Source of the DNA: Amoebophrya sp. A120
Taxonomy: Eukaryota > Sar > Dinophyceae > Syndiniales > Amoebophryaceae
DNA length: 64,000 nucleotides
Direction of reading: 5' to 3'
NCBI GenBank assembly: GCA_905178155.1
Contig: CAJINV010000019.1
Location: forward strand, 564,475-628,474
This document shows, piece after piece, positions 1-11,120 of this stretch (position 1 is the first letter of the stretch; each line of letters begins with the position of its first letter). Position numbers and translations under genes: made by a program. A model generated the notes under the pieces. It had not been told where the DNA came from and searched no databases. It saw only the letters and a list, made by a program, of their open reading frames with translations.

Positions 1-65
1 TCAAAGACCCGAAATTCGTCCCAGGATCAAAATACGAAACGAAAGCTCCACTTGTCACCGCCTGA
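1..65 (+). CDS. Possible 3' end of an upstream gene
   Basis: An open frame from the window edge encodes about 20 residues (KDPKFVPGSKYETKAPLVTA) and stops with TGA at 63-65. Composition looks coding, but the piece is too short to identify. It could equally be chance in a 5' flank. Confidence 0.3.
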   Translation, partial: KDPKFVPGSKYETKAPLVTA

Positions 66-280
66 AAGGTGTTTTATTTGTGGTCTCTCTCGCATGTTTT
101 GGAAAGGAGAGCTTTAAGCTATTTTCGTGTTGTTGTGAGCCTTTAATGATCGATTGGTACAGCAGTGAACTTAGTCAGGATTTAAGTAGGTTTTTAGATA
201 GTTTACATCCAACTCGAAAATCACGGATACTCAAGATATAGATCTTGTCTGTTCTGCTCACAAATAACGACAAGCACAAA

Positions 281-3200
281 ATGTCCATGACGGAAGAAGA
301 AGGAACTCGCGAGGCGCTGCGCCTCGCCCGCATGCAGGCGATGCTGGACAAGGGAGACGCTCCGGTCCAGGCGAAATATATGCGACATCAGGGGAAAGAC
401 CAAGCAACCGAAAAGGAAGCAGCAGCCCTCTCCTCGCCCACGACGCACGAGATGAAGCCGGCAGCTGCAAATGATGGAGAACAAAAGGGACAGTCCGAGT
501 CGTGTCCTCATCGCGACACCGCTGCCACGACACCTGCCACGGTCACAGAAGCAGCAAGCCAACAAGCGGGAAATATAGTTGTGGAGTCCTCCGTTCTGGC
601 CACCGATGGTACAGAACAGACTACATCTGCAAAGCCCGACGAAGGACAGCAGCAAGAAGCGGAGCCGCCGACGAAGAAGCGCAGAAAAAACGACAAGCGG
701 GGGCAGTACAAGAATAAGGAGAGGCAGCAGATGCAGAGAGAGGAGCGGAAATTCAACAACGTGGACCGGCTGCAGACGATTTGTCTCGAGCTCGCCTTCT
801 GGAACCGGTGCGAAAGCAGCGGATGCACACTCGGAAGTAGAGCAGCGCGGTGCCATTTGTCCGCACCGGAGGTTGATCTGTCAGGAACAACAGCCGGAAG
901 CTCCTGCAAAGATGGACAGGAACAGCAAGCCGGAAAGAGCCAACCAGAAGGGGGCAGTTGTAACACGACCAAAATCTGCCGGCGCAATCACGACATTGCG
1001 AAGAAGCTTCTGGAAATCAAACAGTGTGGCGGAATGCCGTATTCTTTGCCGGAGATGGCACAAGCCGCAGCTGAGGGAGCGGTTGAGGCGGGAACAGAGC
1101 CGATAGCTTTCACTGCGAAATCCACATCTTCGGGACTGGAAATGGCCGGCGAAAAGAAAGAGGACGTCGTGGAGATGGTCAGTACTGGCAATATCCCTTG
1201 TCTCGTCTACCGCACCAACGGGTTTTGTCCCGCTGGCGTGAACTGCTTGTGGGCCGGAGACCATGTGGATCTCAACACCGGGGAAAATCTCTTTGACTGG
1301 GACAAGATTGCGGCGAAGAAGGCGGAAATGGAGTTTGGGAAGGGAAGGGGCATGACATTGACAAATAGTTCGTCTTCACCTATTGGGAAAACTTCTGATA
1401 GTACCTCAGAAACGGGTTTAATATCCGAGTCGCAAAAGCAGAAGCAGCCGGACGAGTCCAGCACTGCTTCCCCCACGACGGCGTCGACAAAAACAGAAGA
1501 TTGCTCTTCACCGGAACATCACGCAGGAGAGGAAAATGTAGTTCAACAGAACCAAGACGCCACGAATCCTGCAGTTACGGGTGTAACAAAAACTTCCCGT
1601 GATATAATTATGCCAAAAAAATGTGAAGAAAAAAGTACATCCTCCAACATAATTTTCGACAAGCAAAAGGATCTGATTTCCTTCATCCGGAATGATTTGG
1701 GGTGTCTCTCCCTCCAGTCCGGTATTCACGAAACCAACCAGCTAAATGACGACATCCGGAACCAACTTCGGCGCAAGAAAATCGCATTTCCAAAAAGCGA
1801 CGAAGTGGTGGCGAAATTCCATTTACTGAGCAAAACGATGGACGACTCGGCGCTCTCCAATGTTGAGACAAAAAATTCATCAGAAACTGCGACAATAGAG
1901 GAAAAAGTTGACACGAATAATGAAAGTGGAGCAGCACCAGCAGGTGCGATTCGCGAAGGCGTACAAGGTATCATCGCAAACACAAGCGTCGACTCTACAG
2001 CAAACACCACAACCCCTACCTCTCCAACATCTCGGCTCGGCGCTGGTCTCGAGACTTCGGATCGGCTCCACGACTTGCCGCGGGAGCGCATCGAGAAAAA
2101 GAAGAAAATTTTCAACGCGAAGAAAATCCTCGCTCCACTGACGACCGTCGGCAACCTCCCCTTCCGCAGACTGTGTGTCGAGTTGGGTTGCGAGGTGACC
2201 ATGTCCGAGATGGCCTTGGCGGAATCGATATTGTATCCTGTGCAAAAGTATCGTACTCGTACGAATTGCAGGTATGCATGACAGATCTGGTTTCCTACCC
2301 AAATCTGCATTACAAATTCCAATTTTCTTCCTGATCAAATTTGTCATGCGATTTATACTAGTACGATACTTTTGCAATGCATATATTGCAGGGGAACAAC
2401 TCGGAACTCGCCATGCTCCGTCGACACCATATCAACTGTGAAAATGTAGTCTGGGTTTGGAAACTTGTGATGCAAGTCAGGGAAAAATGCGCACACTGTC
2501 ATGCACTGCAAGCATGACAAGGTTTTCCGTAGTTCAGTGTTGCGTAGTCCGCATTAGAAACTGCGTTTTTGCATGACAGGCAAGAGAAGCCCTTTGCGGC
2601 CACGCAAGACAGAGCTCAGAGTCATGCTGGACTAGCATGACAAATCCCGGAATCTTCCAGACCCAGACATTTTTGCACTTGATACACCACAGCGAGAAGC
2701 TGTTCGGAATCCAGATCACCTCCGGCTCGGCGGGGGCGATGACGAGGTGCGCGGAATTTTTGCAAAATAACACGGACTGCGACTGGATCGATATCAATGC
2801 CGCCTGTCCGTTGGATCAGCTGCACACGAAGGGCTGCGGGTCGATTTTAACGGTGAGGGAGAAAGCGTTGCGGCAGATGGTGTACGGAATGAGAACCGTT
2901 TTGCAGGATTCGAACACTTTGTTGTCGACAAAAATCCGGATAAGCCACTACGACAAGTGCGACCGGTACAACGCGCTGAAATTGTTGCCGAAATTGGCCC
3001 AGTGGGGGTCGGACGCCGCGATTCTGCACGGGAGAACCGCGAAACAGCGGTACACAAAATTGGCGAACTGGGACTACTTGAAGTCTTGTCATGCGGAATT
3101 GGGATCACAGAACTGCGAGTTGCCGTTGGTCGGCTGCGGGGACGTGCTGTCGTACGAGCAGTACGAGCGGTACTTGGAGGAAAACTACGTCGACAGCGTC

Positions 3201-3885
3201 ATGATTGGCCGGGGAGCGTTGATCAAGCCATGGGTACTATGCTCGTGGGGATTTTATCTAAGTGTGGTTTTAAGATGATGCGCTTTATTGCTTGTCGGTA
3301 GGTTGAGGTTCCCATGCTCATCTCGTCTCATCCATCTCCATTCATGTACAACCACTAAATTAATGTACGTGACGAGTGGTGTTTGTTCGTCTTCGAACAA
3401 CTTTCTGTGACGTGCACAAAATTTACGTATTCCAAAACACCAAACAGATATTCCAAGAGATAACCGAACGGCGGCACATCGACCTCCACGCGACCGAGCG
3501 GTTGGATCTTGTCAAGAAGTACTGCCAATACGGTTTGGAGCACTGGGGTTCGGACGAGCGGGGCAGGGACACGACGCGGAAATTTCTCCTGGAGTGGCTC
3601 TCCTTTTTCCACCGCTATCTCCCGGTTGGGTTGCTGGAGCGGGAGTATCAGGGAAAGATGACCATCAACATGCGGCCGCCGAAGAACTGCTTCGGCCGGG
3701 ACGATCTCGAGACGCTGTTGATGAGCGGACAGTGCGAAGACTGGGTGAAGATTTCGGAGATGTTCCTCGGGAAGTGCGGGAAGGGGTTTAGTTTCGTACC
3801 AAAGCACAAATCCGCCAGTTACGATAAAAGAGAGGGCGAAATCGGTGGTAGTGCTGCAGCTGCGCCGATCACAGCGTCGGGGTGA
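281..3885 (+). CDS. DUS3: tRNA-dihydrouridine(47) synthase, Dus3 type
   Basis: Flavoenzyme that reduces a uridine in the variable loop of tRNA (position 47 in known Dus3 proteins). Exons 281-2233, 2389-2429, 2690-3233 and 3448-3885 give 991 residues, with an in-phase total. The N-terminal half is low complexity with two Cys/His clusters, near residues 165-190 and 306-328 ([17 protein letters not shown] then His), matching the CCCH fingers of Dus3. The TIM barrel starts near residue 616 ([15 protein letters not shown]), carries the active-site Cys in NAACPLDQ (about 704), the Dus3 signature [18 protein letters not shown] (about 778) and [10 protein letters not shown]. Two IEs interrupt the barrel; removing them restores the family order [23 protein letters not shown]. 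The third intron, 3234-3447, is canonical GT-AG and joins KPW to IFQEI. Start at 281 is the first ATG; the same frame is open upstream to 245 without another ATG. The N-terminal extension is long for the family. Confidence 0.93.
2234..2383. mobile_element. Introner-like element, family E
   Basis: 150 bp. The ends are inverted around TGCAAAAGTATCGTACT; it starts TATCCTG and ends GCATA. Flanking repeat TATTG at 2229-2233 and 2384-2388. Removal joins AESIL to QGNNSE in the Dus3 barrel. Confidence 0.9.
2430..2684. mobile_element. Introner-like element, family A
   Basis: 255 bp. Family A ends read TATCAAATGCAAAAATGTCT (then GGGTCTGG) and the reverse complement. This copy's left end is slightly diverged. 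Flanking repeat CACCA at 2425-2429 and 2685-2689. Removal joins MLRRH to HSEKLFG; the His codon is completed across the join. Confidence 0.9.
3234..3447 (+). other. Canonical GT-AG intron in Dus3 gene
   Basis: GTACTATG to CCAAACAG. The join TGG|ATA restores the Dus family string KPWIF. No inverted-repeat ends are seen, so it is an ordinary spliceosomal intron. Confidence 0.88.
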
Positions 3886-4291
3886 TGAAAAACAATAGGA
3901 TGGGAAATGCGACAAGTGAAGTACTATGCTGAAGAAAAATAATGACGAGGAAAGATGTTGAAGCGAGTTTAGTACGTAGATTCTTCAAACGACTTTATGT
4001 TCAATGCCTGAATTTTTACGACGGTGAGTAATATCACAGGGTGCTCGGAAGTGCTTACAAAGCTCCGGCTTCACGCAAACAAAACGACAGAGAGTCGCTT
4101 CCCGCCTATGTTCGGTTGTTGTCACAAGAAGAAAATCTATCCATGCAGAAAAACTCTCTTAGCCAACTTGGCTCTCTGTAATAGCCGCAGAGTAGAAGAA
4201 GTGACGAATCAGAGGGATAAGCACTTGGAGCGATACCGACAGTGAGAGGTTTGGTGCGTTTTTCACGTCTTTTGCGAAAAGAAGTTGGAAG
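3886..4291. other. Intergenic, no gene seen
   Basis: About 400 bp between the Dus3 stop and the next start. Only short open frames without recognisable content; presumably 3' and 5' untranslated sequence. Confidence 0.5.
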
Positions 4292-7200
4292 ATGCTAAAA
4301 AAACCAAAAATGTCTACTTCAAAGATGTCGACGGCGTTTTCATCGTCTTTTTTCTCTGTGCTTTTCGTCTTTCTTTCTGCGCAGTTGGAGTTGTTCTCCA
4401 CAACCTACCACACCGGCGCAACCGCCTCGCCTCTGTTGCGGCCGCGGGAGCAGGAAGACCGAGATCATAATCGCCACGAGTACTACTCTTTGCCACCCCA
4501 TTTAGTTGTTCCGGGTGAGCAGTCTCCGTTGTCCTCCGCTCCGCCGGGCAGTAAGGCAGAAACGCTGGCTCGGGCGGCAGCCGCTGCCGCTCGCAGTTCT
4601 CCCGGGTCGAAGTCGCGGGCGTTTGAAAACCCGCATTCGATCATATCAGCACGTAGAAGTTCCTCGCACTGGCAAGAACATGACTTTCGGGACCGTACCG
4701 CGCGGTCGAGCTCCCCGACGGCCCCTTTAGTGCGGCACCAAGCGCTAGGCGGTAGTACAGACATCAACCGTGAGAGGTACTCCGGATCACCGCTGCGCCG
4801 TCTGATCCACCCGCAAATGTACCACTTTCTGCCCGGTGCAGGAGGAGGAGGTGCAGCGGCCGCCGCGGCACGAGTTGCAGCTTCCCAACAGCATCACCAT
4901 CGCAGACCTTCTGCTTCGCCATCGCCGCATTTAGTGGTCAACAGAGCCCCGCTGTTCTTTCCGGGGGGCGCTGTCGTTGGCCCCTCGGCCACCGCTGCTG
5001 CTGCTTTTCCCATCGGTGGGAGAAGAAGCGCGCCACCGCCCGTGATCCGCGAGGGCCGGGCGGTGTTGCACTCGCAAAGGCTGTACCGTACAGGAGATCA
5101 TGATTCTGGTACTGGTCGAGGTGGAAGACCAGAGAGGAAAGAAGAACAGCAGCAACAGCATCTTCTTCTCCCCAATGTCCGCTGCGTCCCGAGAACGGAT
5201 AACTTCCACTGTTCGCCTATGGAAGCGTCAGGATTGAAATCGTCAAAGTTGAAATAATTTGTGATGCATAAAATGCAGCCCACAGAGTGCCTGTCTTGCA
5301 GAGTAGGCAAGAAAGGCAGGAGATTGCAAGCCTGTTGAGGGGTAGAAGTAGAGCTGCTAAAGTAGCATGACAAAAGGCGTCTTCCTTACCCAAACAGCAT
5401 TGCAAACTCGATTTAGGCACCACCAAAACTTGTCATGCGCCACTTGAAAACTGGGCTCCAACTGGCATCCATTTTATGCATGACAAACTATTTCAACTCT
5501 GACGATTTCAAACCTGACACATCCATATCGCCCGACGGAAGAAAGGAACACCAGCACAAAGAACACAAGGAGCACAACATGCACAGGAAGTACAAGCCGA
5601 CCTATTCTCCGACGAAGCGCCCGCCCCTGCCGAGAAACGCAGACAGCACGAAAATGTTTTCCTGCAGGGAGAAGACAGTTTCTTGTTTAAGAGACAAGGT
5701 GTTCCAACGCCTGGCGGTCGTGCTTGGGTGCAGCATTCTGCTGCCCTTCGGACTGATCAAAGTGTTGAAGGAAAACGTGGAGGTAGAAAGACCACAGCAG
5801 TTTCTCATTCCGACGGATTGCAGCGGGTCGTTTTTCAACATCGCGGCGCCCTACGGAATCAAAAGCGGGCTGCCGGAAAGTGTCGAGCAGTATTTGGAGC
5901 AGTCCGGAGATTTCATGGCGGTGCAGGTGGCGCCGGTGCGGCTCTTCGATCGGACTGGACGTCGTGGTGGTTCTACGACATCAAGTGCTGCGGGTCATCG
6001 TTCGGACGATGAGCAAGGAAAAATTCCAGTTTTGCAGGTTGACGACTCGGAGGTCAAACTTGTGGCACCGTGGAACAGCAAACAGGGGAGCATCAATGGA
6101 GAAAAGAACCCGATAGGTATTTCTCCGTTCGACGTGGAATCCAACTGGAAATTTCTATTCGGCCGGATCGGATCGTGCGGGGAGGGGGACTCAACATTGT
6201 CCTCGGTGGGAGGTCAAGAGTCTTCATCGACTCCTCAAAGTACGCAAGCACCAGCGCCGTCTGAGCACCATTTTCTCGAACTTCTGCACCACGACAAGAA
6301 AAATCACGGCTCTTTCCGCCAGGTCTTCACCTGCGCGCGCGTGCAGATCCGCGAGCCGCGGAATTTTCACGAGGACGCGCCAAGCAACGACGCGGGGCGG
6401 TACGGCAGTGGGGAGGATGAAAATTTTGAGGACAATGCCTACCGGGTTCTCATTCCCGTCCCGATTGAAGACATTTGGGTGCCGGATGTGGTAGAAGTAC
6501 CTCCTCCGGGTGAAGAAGAAGAAGGAGGTCAAACTCAGCTTCAACAAACAGCTCCAGAACACCAGCAAGAAGAACCCTCCACAGTTCTCTCCTACGAAAA
6601 AGTGTGTCGCGACTTCGTACCGTTCCATGGTCAGATACTGGAAAAGTTGAACGAAAAATTGTGGAACGAGCATGAGGCCGCGGCAAAGCAGAAAAAGCTC
6701 GAGAAGGACGCGGAGGCGGATGGGGAAGTGAAAGCGCCTGGCTCTGCGGCCGCTGAAAGTCGTGAAATGAAAGAAGCTGGAGCAGCAACTGCAACTACTG
6801 CATCAAGTAGCAGTACTAGGAGCAAGACCGGCAGGAAAACCAGCGCTACCACACCCCCATCTGGCGAAGATGTTGCAAGAACTCCCGGCCTCCACGGGCT
6901 GCTGCATGATCCTGCCGAGGCGGTGTTTATGGACGACGTAAATGTTGTGGGGCTGGATGAAGTAGTAGAGGTTCAGAAGACCACAACAGCAACCACACCG
7001 GAACAACAATCCTCCGCAGAAGATCATGATCTTTCCTCTTTTCTCCGAAACGTCACCGACCTCGCCCCGATTTACGTGCTCCCGCGGATGTGGGGTATAA
7101 AATTCAAATATGTCTGGGTCTGGAAAGTTGGAACTTGTAATGCTGTCCTTACATGCCTGCAAAATCTGTATTGCATGATTAGCAAAAGGCGTAGCCTCTC

Positions 7201-8134
7201 TTGTCATACAAAACCGCAGTTTCTCATGCAGAGTGCCTATGAGAAAGCGTTCTGCAAACTTGTCATGCTTTCCTGCATAAGGAAGTGTTTCAATCATGCA
7301 CATTTTAGCATCACAAATTTCCAGACCCAGACATATTTGCAATGCATATGGGGGCTGCGCACCCAATTTTGCGAGTCGGATTTCCCCGCAGCGGGTGCGT
7401 ATCCTGTGCAAAAGTATCGTACTCGCATTGCAGTCATGCATTACAGATCTTTCACTTAAGGTAAATTCGCATTACAAATGTTATGTCTCATGCTGAGGAA
7501 ATTTTTAATGCATTTATACGAGTGCGATACTTTTGCAATTCATAGCGCGGCGGATATCACCATTGATAAAGCCGTAACGGACAAGCTAGGGACGTGGGGG
7601 TGGGGGGAAAAGAGGAGAAGCTGGAAAAGCAACGCAGCGACCACGACATCAGCTCCGTTGCAAAAACCTTTTTTGCAACGGTCGGGACGACTTTCTGCCG
7701 CTGAAGGTGGTACAACAGTGAACGTGAGCAAATTATCTTCGGGTAATGCTCATGCAAAATCAGCGTCGGGCTCCTCGTCCTCAAGAACAAAATCGGTGGA
7801 ACTCAATTTCTACAAGTTCACCCCGAACCAACCGCAAGTGCCCGGTCAGCCGAACCCCAATCCCTTCAACCTCCGAACGAGTTATTTTTTCTGTTACAAC
7901 GACTACGGGACGCCACATTGGCGAGCTCACGTGCCCCACTCCGACTACGGAAGTTTCGCGCCCTCCTGGTTCTCCGACCCGGGCAAAGGCGCGTGGCCGC
8001 CGTTGTCCAGGCAATTTTTACACTCGAAGAATTCCGAGAGTGGGCAGTTGGACTGGAAATCGGTAGACGATTTTGGGGAGGAGGAGGGGCCGGAGTTTAG
8101 GGTGGTACAGCAGAGTGGAGGTCGATCCGGGTAA
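4292..8134 (+). CDS. Membrane-anchored protein of unknown function
   Basis: Exons 4292-5217, 5533-7095, 7354-7399 and 7550-8134 give 1039 residues; all three joins lie at IEs and keep frame. I do not recognise the protein. A hydrophobic segment near residues 10-28 (FSSSFFSVLFVFL) looks like a signal peptide or anchor, and a second, LAVVLGCSILLPFGLIKVL, lies near residue 368. The N-terminal third is His/Arg/Ser-rich and disordered; the middle has acidic and Gln-rich stretches. The C-terminal part is Trp/Tyr/Pro-rich (for example FNLRTSYFFCYNDYG) and looks folded. A two-pass or type II topology with a large lumenal or extracellular part is possible. Two ATGs, 4292 and 4310, could start it; both precede the first hydrophobic stretch. 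Confidence 0.75.
5218..5527. mobile_element. Introner-like element, family F
   Basis: 310 bp. Ends begin TATGGAAGCGTCAGGATTG and are inverted at the right (ending ...CCATA). Flanking repeat TCGCC at 5213-5217 and 5528-5532. Joins NFHCSP to DGRKE. Confidence 0.9.
7096..7348. mobile_element. Introner-like element, family A
   Basis: 253 bp with a TATAAAATTCAAATATGTCT left end and GCATA right end. Flanking repeat TGGGG at 7091-7095 and 7349-7353. Joins LPRMWG to LRTQF; only a 46-nt exon separates it from the next element. Confidence 0.9.
7400..7544. mobile_element. Introner-like element, family E
   Basis: 145 bp. Flanking repeat is imperfect, GTGCG (7395-7399) against GCGCG (7545-7549). Joins PAAGA to ADITID in frame. 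Confidence 0.87.
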
Positions 8135-8819
8135 AGGAAACAGAAGGTAGATTTTTGCGTTGTGTGGAGGTTTTTAGGGATTTATATATAGGCTTTCGTT
8201 GTGTGTTTGCCAAAATGAAAATCAATCAGTCGTTTGCGAAAAACAGAACAACTTCATTTTCGAGAATACAAGCGAACAACAACAAGGGCGCGGTTTTGTA
8301 ATAGAAATAATAAAGCAAGAACGTATTGCGAAATGTAAAGAACAACATATCAGAAAAAAGAAACTTGTCATACGTTTTGGAAAACGTATTCGATTGTGTC
8401 TTTGTGCAGGCAATCTAAAATAGTGGACATCAGAGGTCGTTGTACACGACCTACATCCTTCTGTAAAAACCTGCAGAACGCCGACCGCTTTCGTTGGCTG
8501 TTGTGGTGTTCCGCAACTCATGGCACTTTTTCGGTGCTGATTATCTCTGCAACAGCACCCAAAATCTGTTGCTGGTGTGGTGAAGGGAGGATCGTGCTTA
8601 ATATTCTGGAGTCTGACTTCTTCCACTTGGCTACCAGGACCCAAATCGCCTCTTTCTTCTTTGTTCTCCACTACAGCACGGCTTATATTCACGTCGGTTC
8701 TAGTACTTTCCGCATGTGCTTCTCCACCGGCCGTTTGCGGCAAGTTGTTTAGTACTGCTACTGTACCCTAGAGTCGCTTTGAATAAATGAATTGATGTTA
8801 AATTAGTAACGATCACACT
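8135..8819. other. Intergenic, no gene seen
   Basis: AT-rich stretch after the stop, then a C/T-rich stretch before the dioxygenase start. No ORF, RNA gene or element end recognised. Confidence 0.5.
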
Positions 8820-9959
8820 ATGCCAATCGACGCCCTGTTTGTTAGTCACGGGGGTGGGCCGCTCCCGCTCCTCGGCGACCCAAACCACGCCGAACTTGTT
8901 GCCACACTGGAAAAACTCGGAGAGAAGCTACGCGAGGAGCAGACGGCGAGGACAGCAAATCCAAATGATCCGCCCCCAATAAAGCCGATCGACGTAGTCG
9001 TTCTCATCTCCGCGCACCATGAGGAAGCGGTTTGCACGGTGCAAGCGGAGCAGGGGGACAGTGGAAGGGGATCGGTAGTGGAGAAAACTACATTACCTGG
9101 AGCTATCGACAGCGACAAGAACCATCATCCACCTCCCCTCCTCTACGACTACTACGGCTTTCCTCCCGAAGCATACAACGTTTCCTTCCCCGGTTCATTC
9201 CGGGGCGCGAGTATTGCGGAGGCGGAGGAGATTCGGGCAATTTTGGAACAAGAGGAAGCGACAGGAGATCATCCGAATTTCAAAGTCGTCGTCGCGCCAC
9301 CTAGCCGGGGGTTCGACCATGGGGTCTTCGTGCCCCTCAAAGTGATGAAGTTTTCCGAAGCGATTTCGCGTTTTTCCAAAAATGGTGGAGAGCAGAAACA
9401 GAATGAGCAGAAACAGCACGAGGACCACGTCCTCATCGTGCAAGTTTCTCTTCTGAAAGATCTGTCCCTCGAATCCCACGCGTCACTTGGAAGACGATTG
9501 GGTAGGCTGCAAAACGTGTTTCTGGAGAAGAAGCAGAAGAGAGTTCTGATCCTCGGCTCGGGGATGAGTTTTCATAACATGCAGGCTTTTTTCTCCTCAT
9601 CGAGGGAGAAATTGAAATGGAAAGAAACGAGCGAGAAGATGCAGGAAGAGCTGGTAAAGGCGGTGCGGGAGCATATGAGGTTGACCACAGAAGCAGAACT
9701 AGATCCAGCAAGAAGTACCGAGAAGTGGTCGCAACATGAAGCTTGTCAAGAAGAAAACTGGAAATCGCTTTTCCGCCAGCCGCTTGTCAAGGAATCGCAC
9801 CCGCGTTTAGAGCACTTACTGCCCCTCGTGGTCACTTGTTTTGCGGCGGGGTGTCGCGGGAAAAGCGGGAAGCAAGTTTCAATCGAGGAGTTTTCGGGCG
9901 GGTTAATGGGAGGGCTAGTGTTTGGACATTGGGTTTTTTCGAGTTCTTGTGCCGCTTGA
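8820..9959 (+). CDS. DODA-type (LigB-like) extradiol dioxygenase
   Basis: Single exon, 379 residues. Belongs to the class III extradiol ring-cleavage dioxygenases related to 4,5-DOPA dioxygenase, which use non-haem iron (or zinc in some relatives) to open catechol-type rings. Visible family features: LFVSHGGGPLPLLGD at the N-terminus with a metal-ligand-type His at residue 10; VVVLISAHHEE near 59-69; LLYDYYGFPPEAYNVSFPG; RGFDHGVFVPLKVM around residue 165; and GSGMSFHNM near 246, where relatives usually have GSGHLVHN, so the usual His of that motif is Met here. It is longer than the usual roughly 260-280 residues because of inserts in the N- and C-terminal parts. No IE interrupts it, unlike its neighbours. 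The actual substrate cannot be told from sequence. Confidence 0.88.
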   Translation: MPIDALFVSHGGGPLPLLGDPNHAELVATLEKLGEKLREEQTARTANPNDPPPIKPIDVVVLISAHHEEAVCTVQAEQGDSGRGSVVEKTTLPGAIDSDKNHHPPPLLYDYYGFPPEAYNVSFPGSFRGASIAEAEEIRAILEQEEATGDHPNFKVVVAPPSRGFDHGVFVPLKVMKFSEAISRFSKNGGEQKQNEQKQHEDHVLIVQVSLLKDLSLESHASLGRRLGRLQNVFLEKKQKRVLILGSGMSFHNMQAFFSSSREKLKWKETSEKMQEELVKAVREHMRLTTEAELDPARSTEKWSQHEACQEENWKSLFRQPLVKESHPRLEHLLPLVVTCFAAGCRGKSGKQVSIEEFSGGLMGGLVFGHWVFSSSCAA

Positions 9960-9992
9960 TGACGACGAAAAATATATAGCCTTCTGCTTTTC

Positions 9993-10629
9993 TATGACAC
10001 GCCCAACGTACCCAAAGGCCTTTTACCCAGGGGGGATCAAGAAAAAAATTTCAGCTTAGAAGCAGATCGCTATTTCTGACGTAACTACTTGATCTTGTTG
10101 AGCTAGGTACTCATTTGAAAAGCTAGCTAAAAAAGGCGCGGTTGCATGGTGAAAGGAGCCCAGAAGTGGACTCTCCTGGTCCACGGATTCGATTTGCTAC
10201 GATTCTCTTTTGACAAAGTAGACGCCTTGCAATTTTTTGAAATGCTCCCCCTACAGGAGATCCCCCTTAAGCGATCCCCATCAGCTGCAGAGTTTCGGAG
10301 GCCTCGCCCCGTCGGTCTTGGAGAAAAATATCACCCCCATGCAAAAGCAATAGCTCGCCCGGCCTGGCGATGCTTTGCATAACACGCGTCGCCTCCAGGC
10401 ATCAACTTCCCTCGGCCCATGAATTCGCAGGCGAATCCATGGTCCAAGAGATGTCCATGTGGGTCCCTTCAAACATTCAAAAGAGCCCTACTTGGCTATC
10501 TGAATTCGTCAGCATATTGAAAAGCAGCTCACTTAAACATGCACCTTTTAATGCTCTATTACACTTGCTAAAAAAATTTTTTTTAACCCCCATGGGATTT
10601 AGGCCTCTGGGTACGTTGGGCGTGTCATA
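9993..10629. mobile_element. Long inverted-repeat element (family L)
   Basis: 637 bp. Left end TATGACACGCCCAACGTACC matches the right end (...GGTACGTTGGGCGTGTCATA) as an inverted repeat; similarity extends about 40 bp inward through AAAGGCC and an A/T run. It has the TAT/ATA termini of the intronic elements but lies 33 bp past the dioxygenase stop. No clear 5-bp repeat (TTTTC against TATTT). No coding capacity recognised. Confidence 0.75.
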
Positions 10630-11120
10630 TATTTCTTCTTGCGTTTCCAAATCTGTGTGTAAGATGCAACCCAGTCCCACATCGGAACTTCTGTTTCTCA
10701 ATTAAAATTCGGACTGTCTGGTGCCTGTGCTGGTAGGGGGTAGAAAGATCGATGAAACGATAAAGGTAACTGTGGTGACCGTGGCGCTGTTCGTCAATGC
10801 CGTGCCGACTGTGCTGCTGCTTTCTGACAAATAGTTGTACCTATGAGGGGATAAATCAACTGAGAGATGTGACCATATGCTGCATGATGTCGTGCAGCTT
10901 CTATCTAAGATCAGAGAGAGCAAAAAAACTTGTAGTGCGTTAAGTCCCTTTGCGGGTTGTTCCTGAGAAGTGTATTCTAAATGTGTTTTGAAGATGATGT
11001 TGAACACGTTCAAGAGCGGCCGGCGAGGTGATTTTCTATCACTCAAAGATGAACGAAGTGCCGCTAAGCAGGAAGACGAAGAATTGAATCATACTATAAA
11101 TAGCCAAAGTACAAAAGAAA

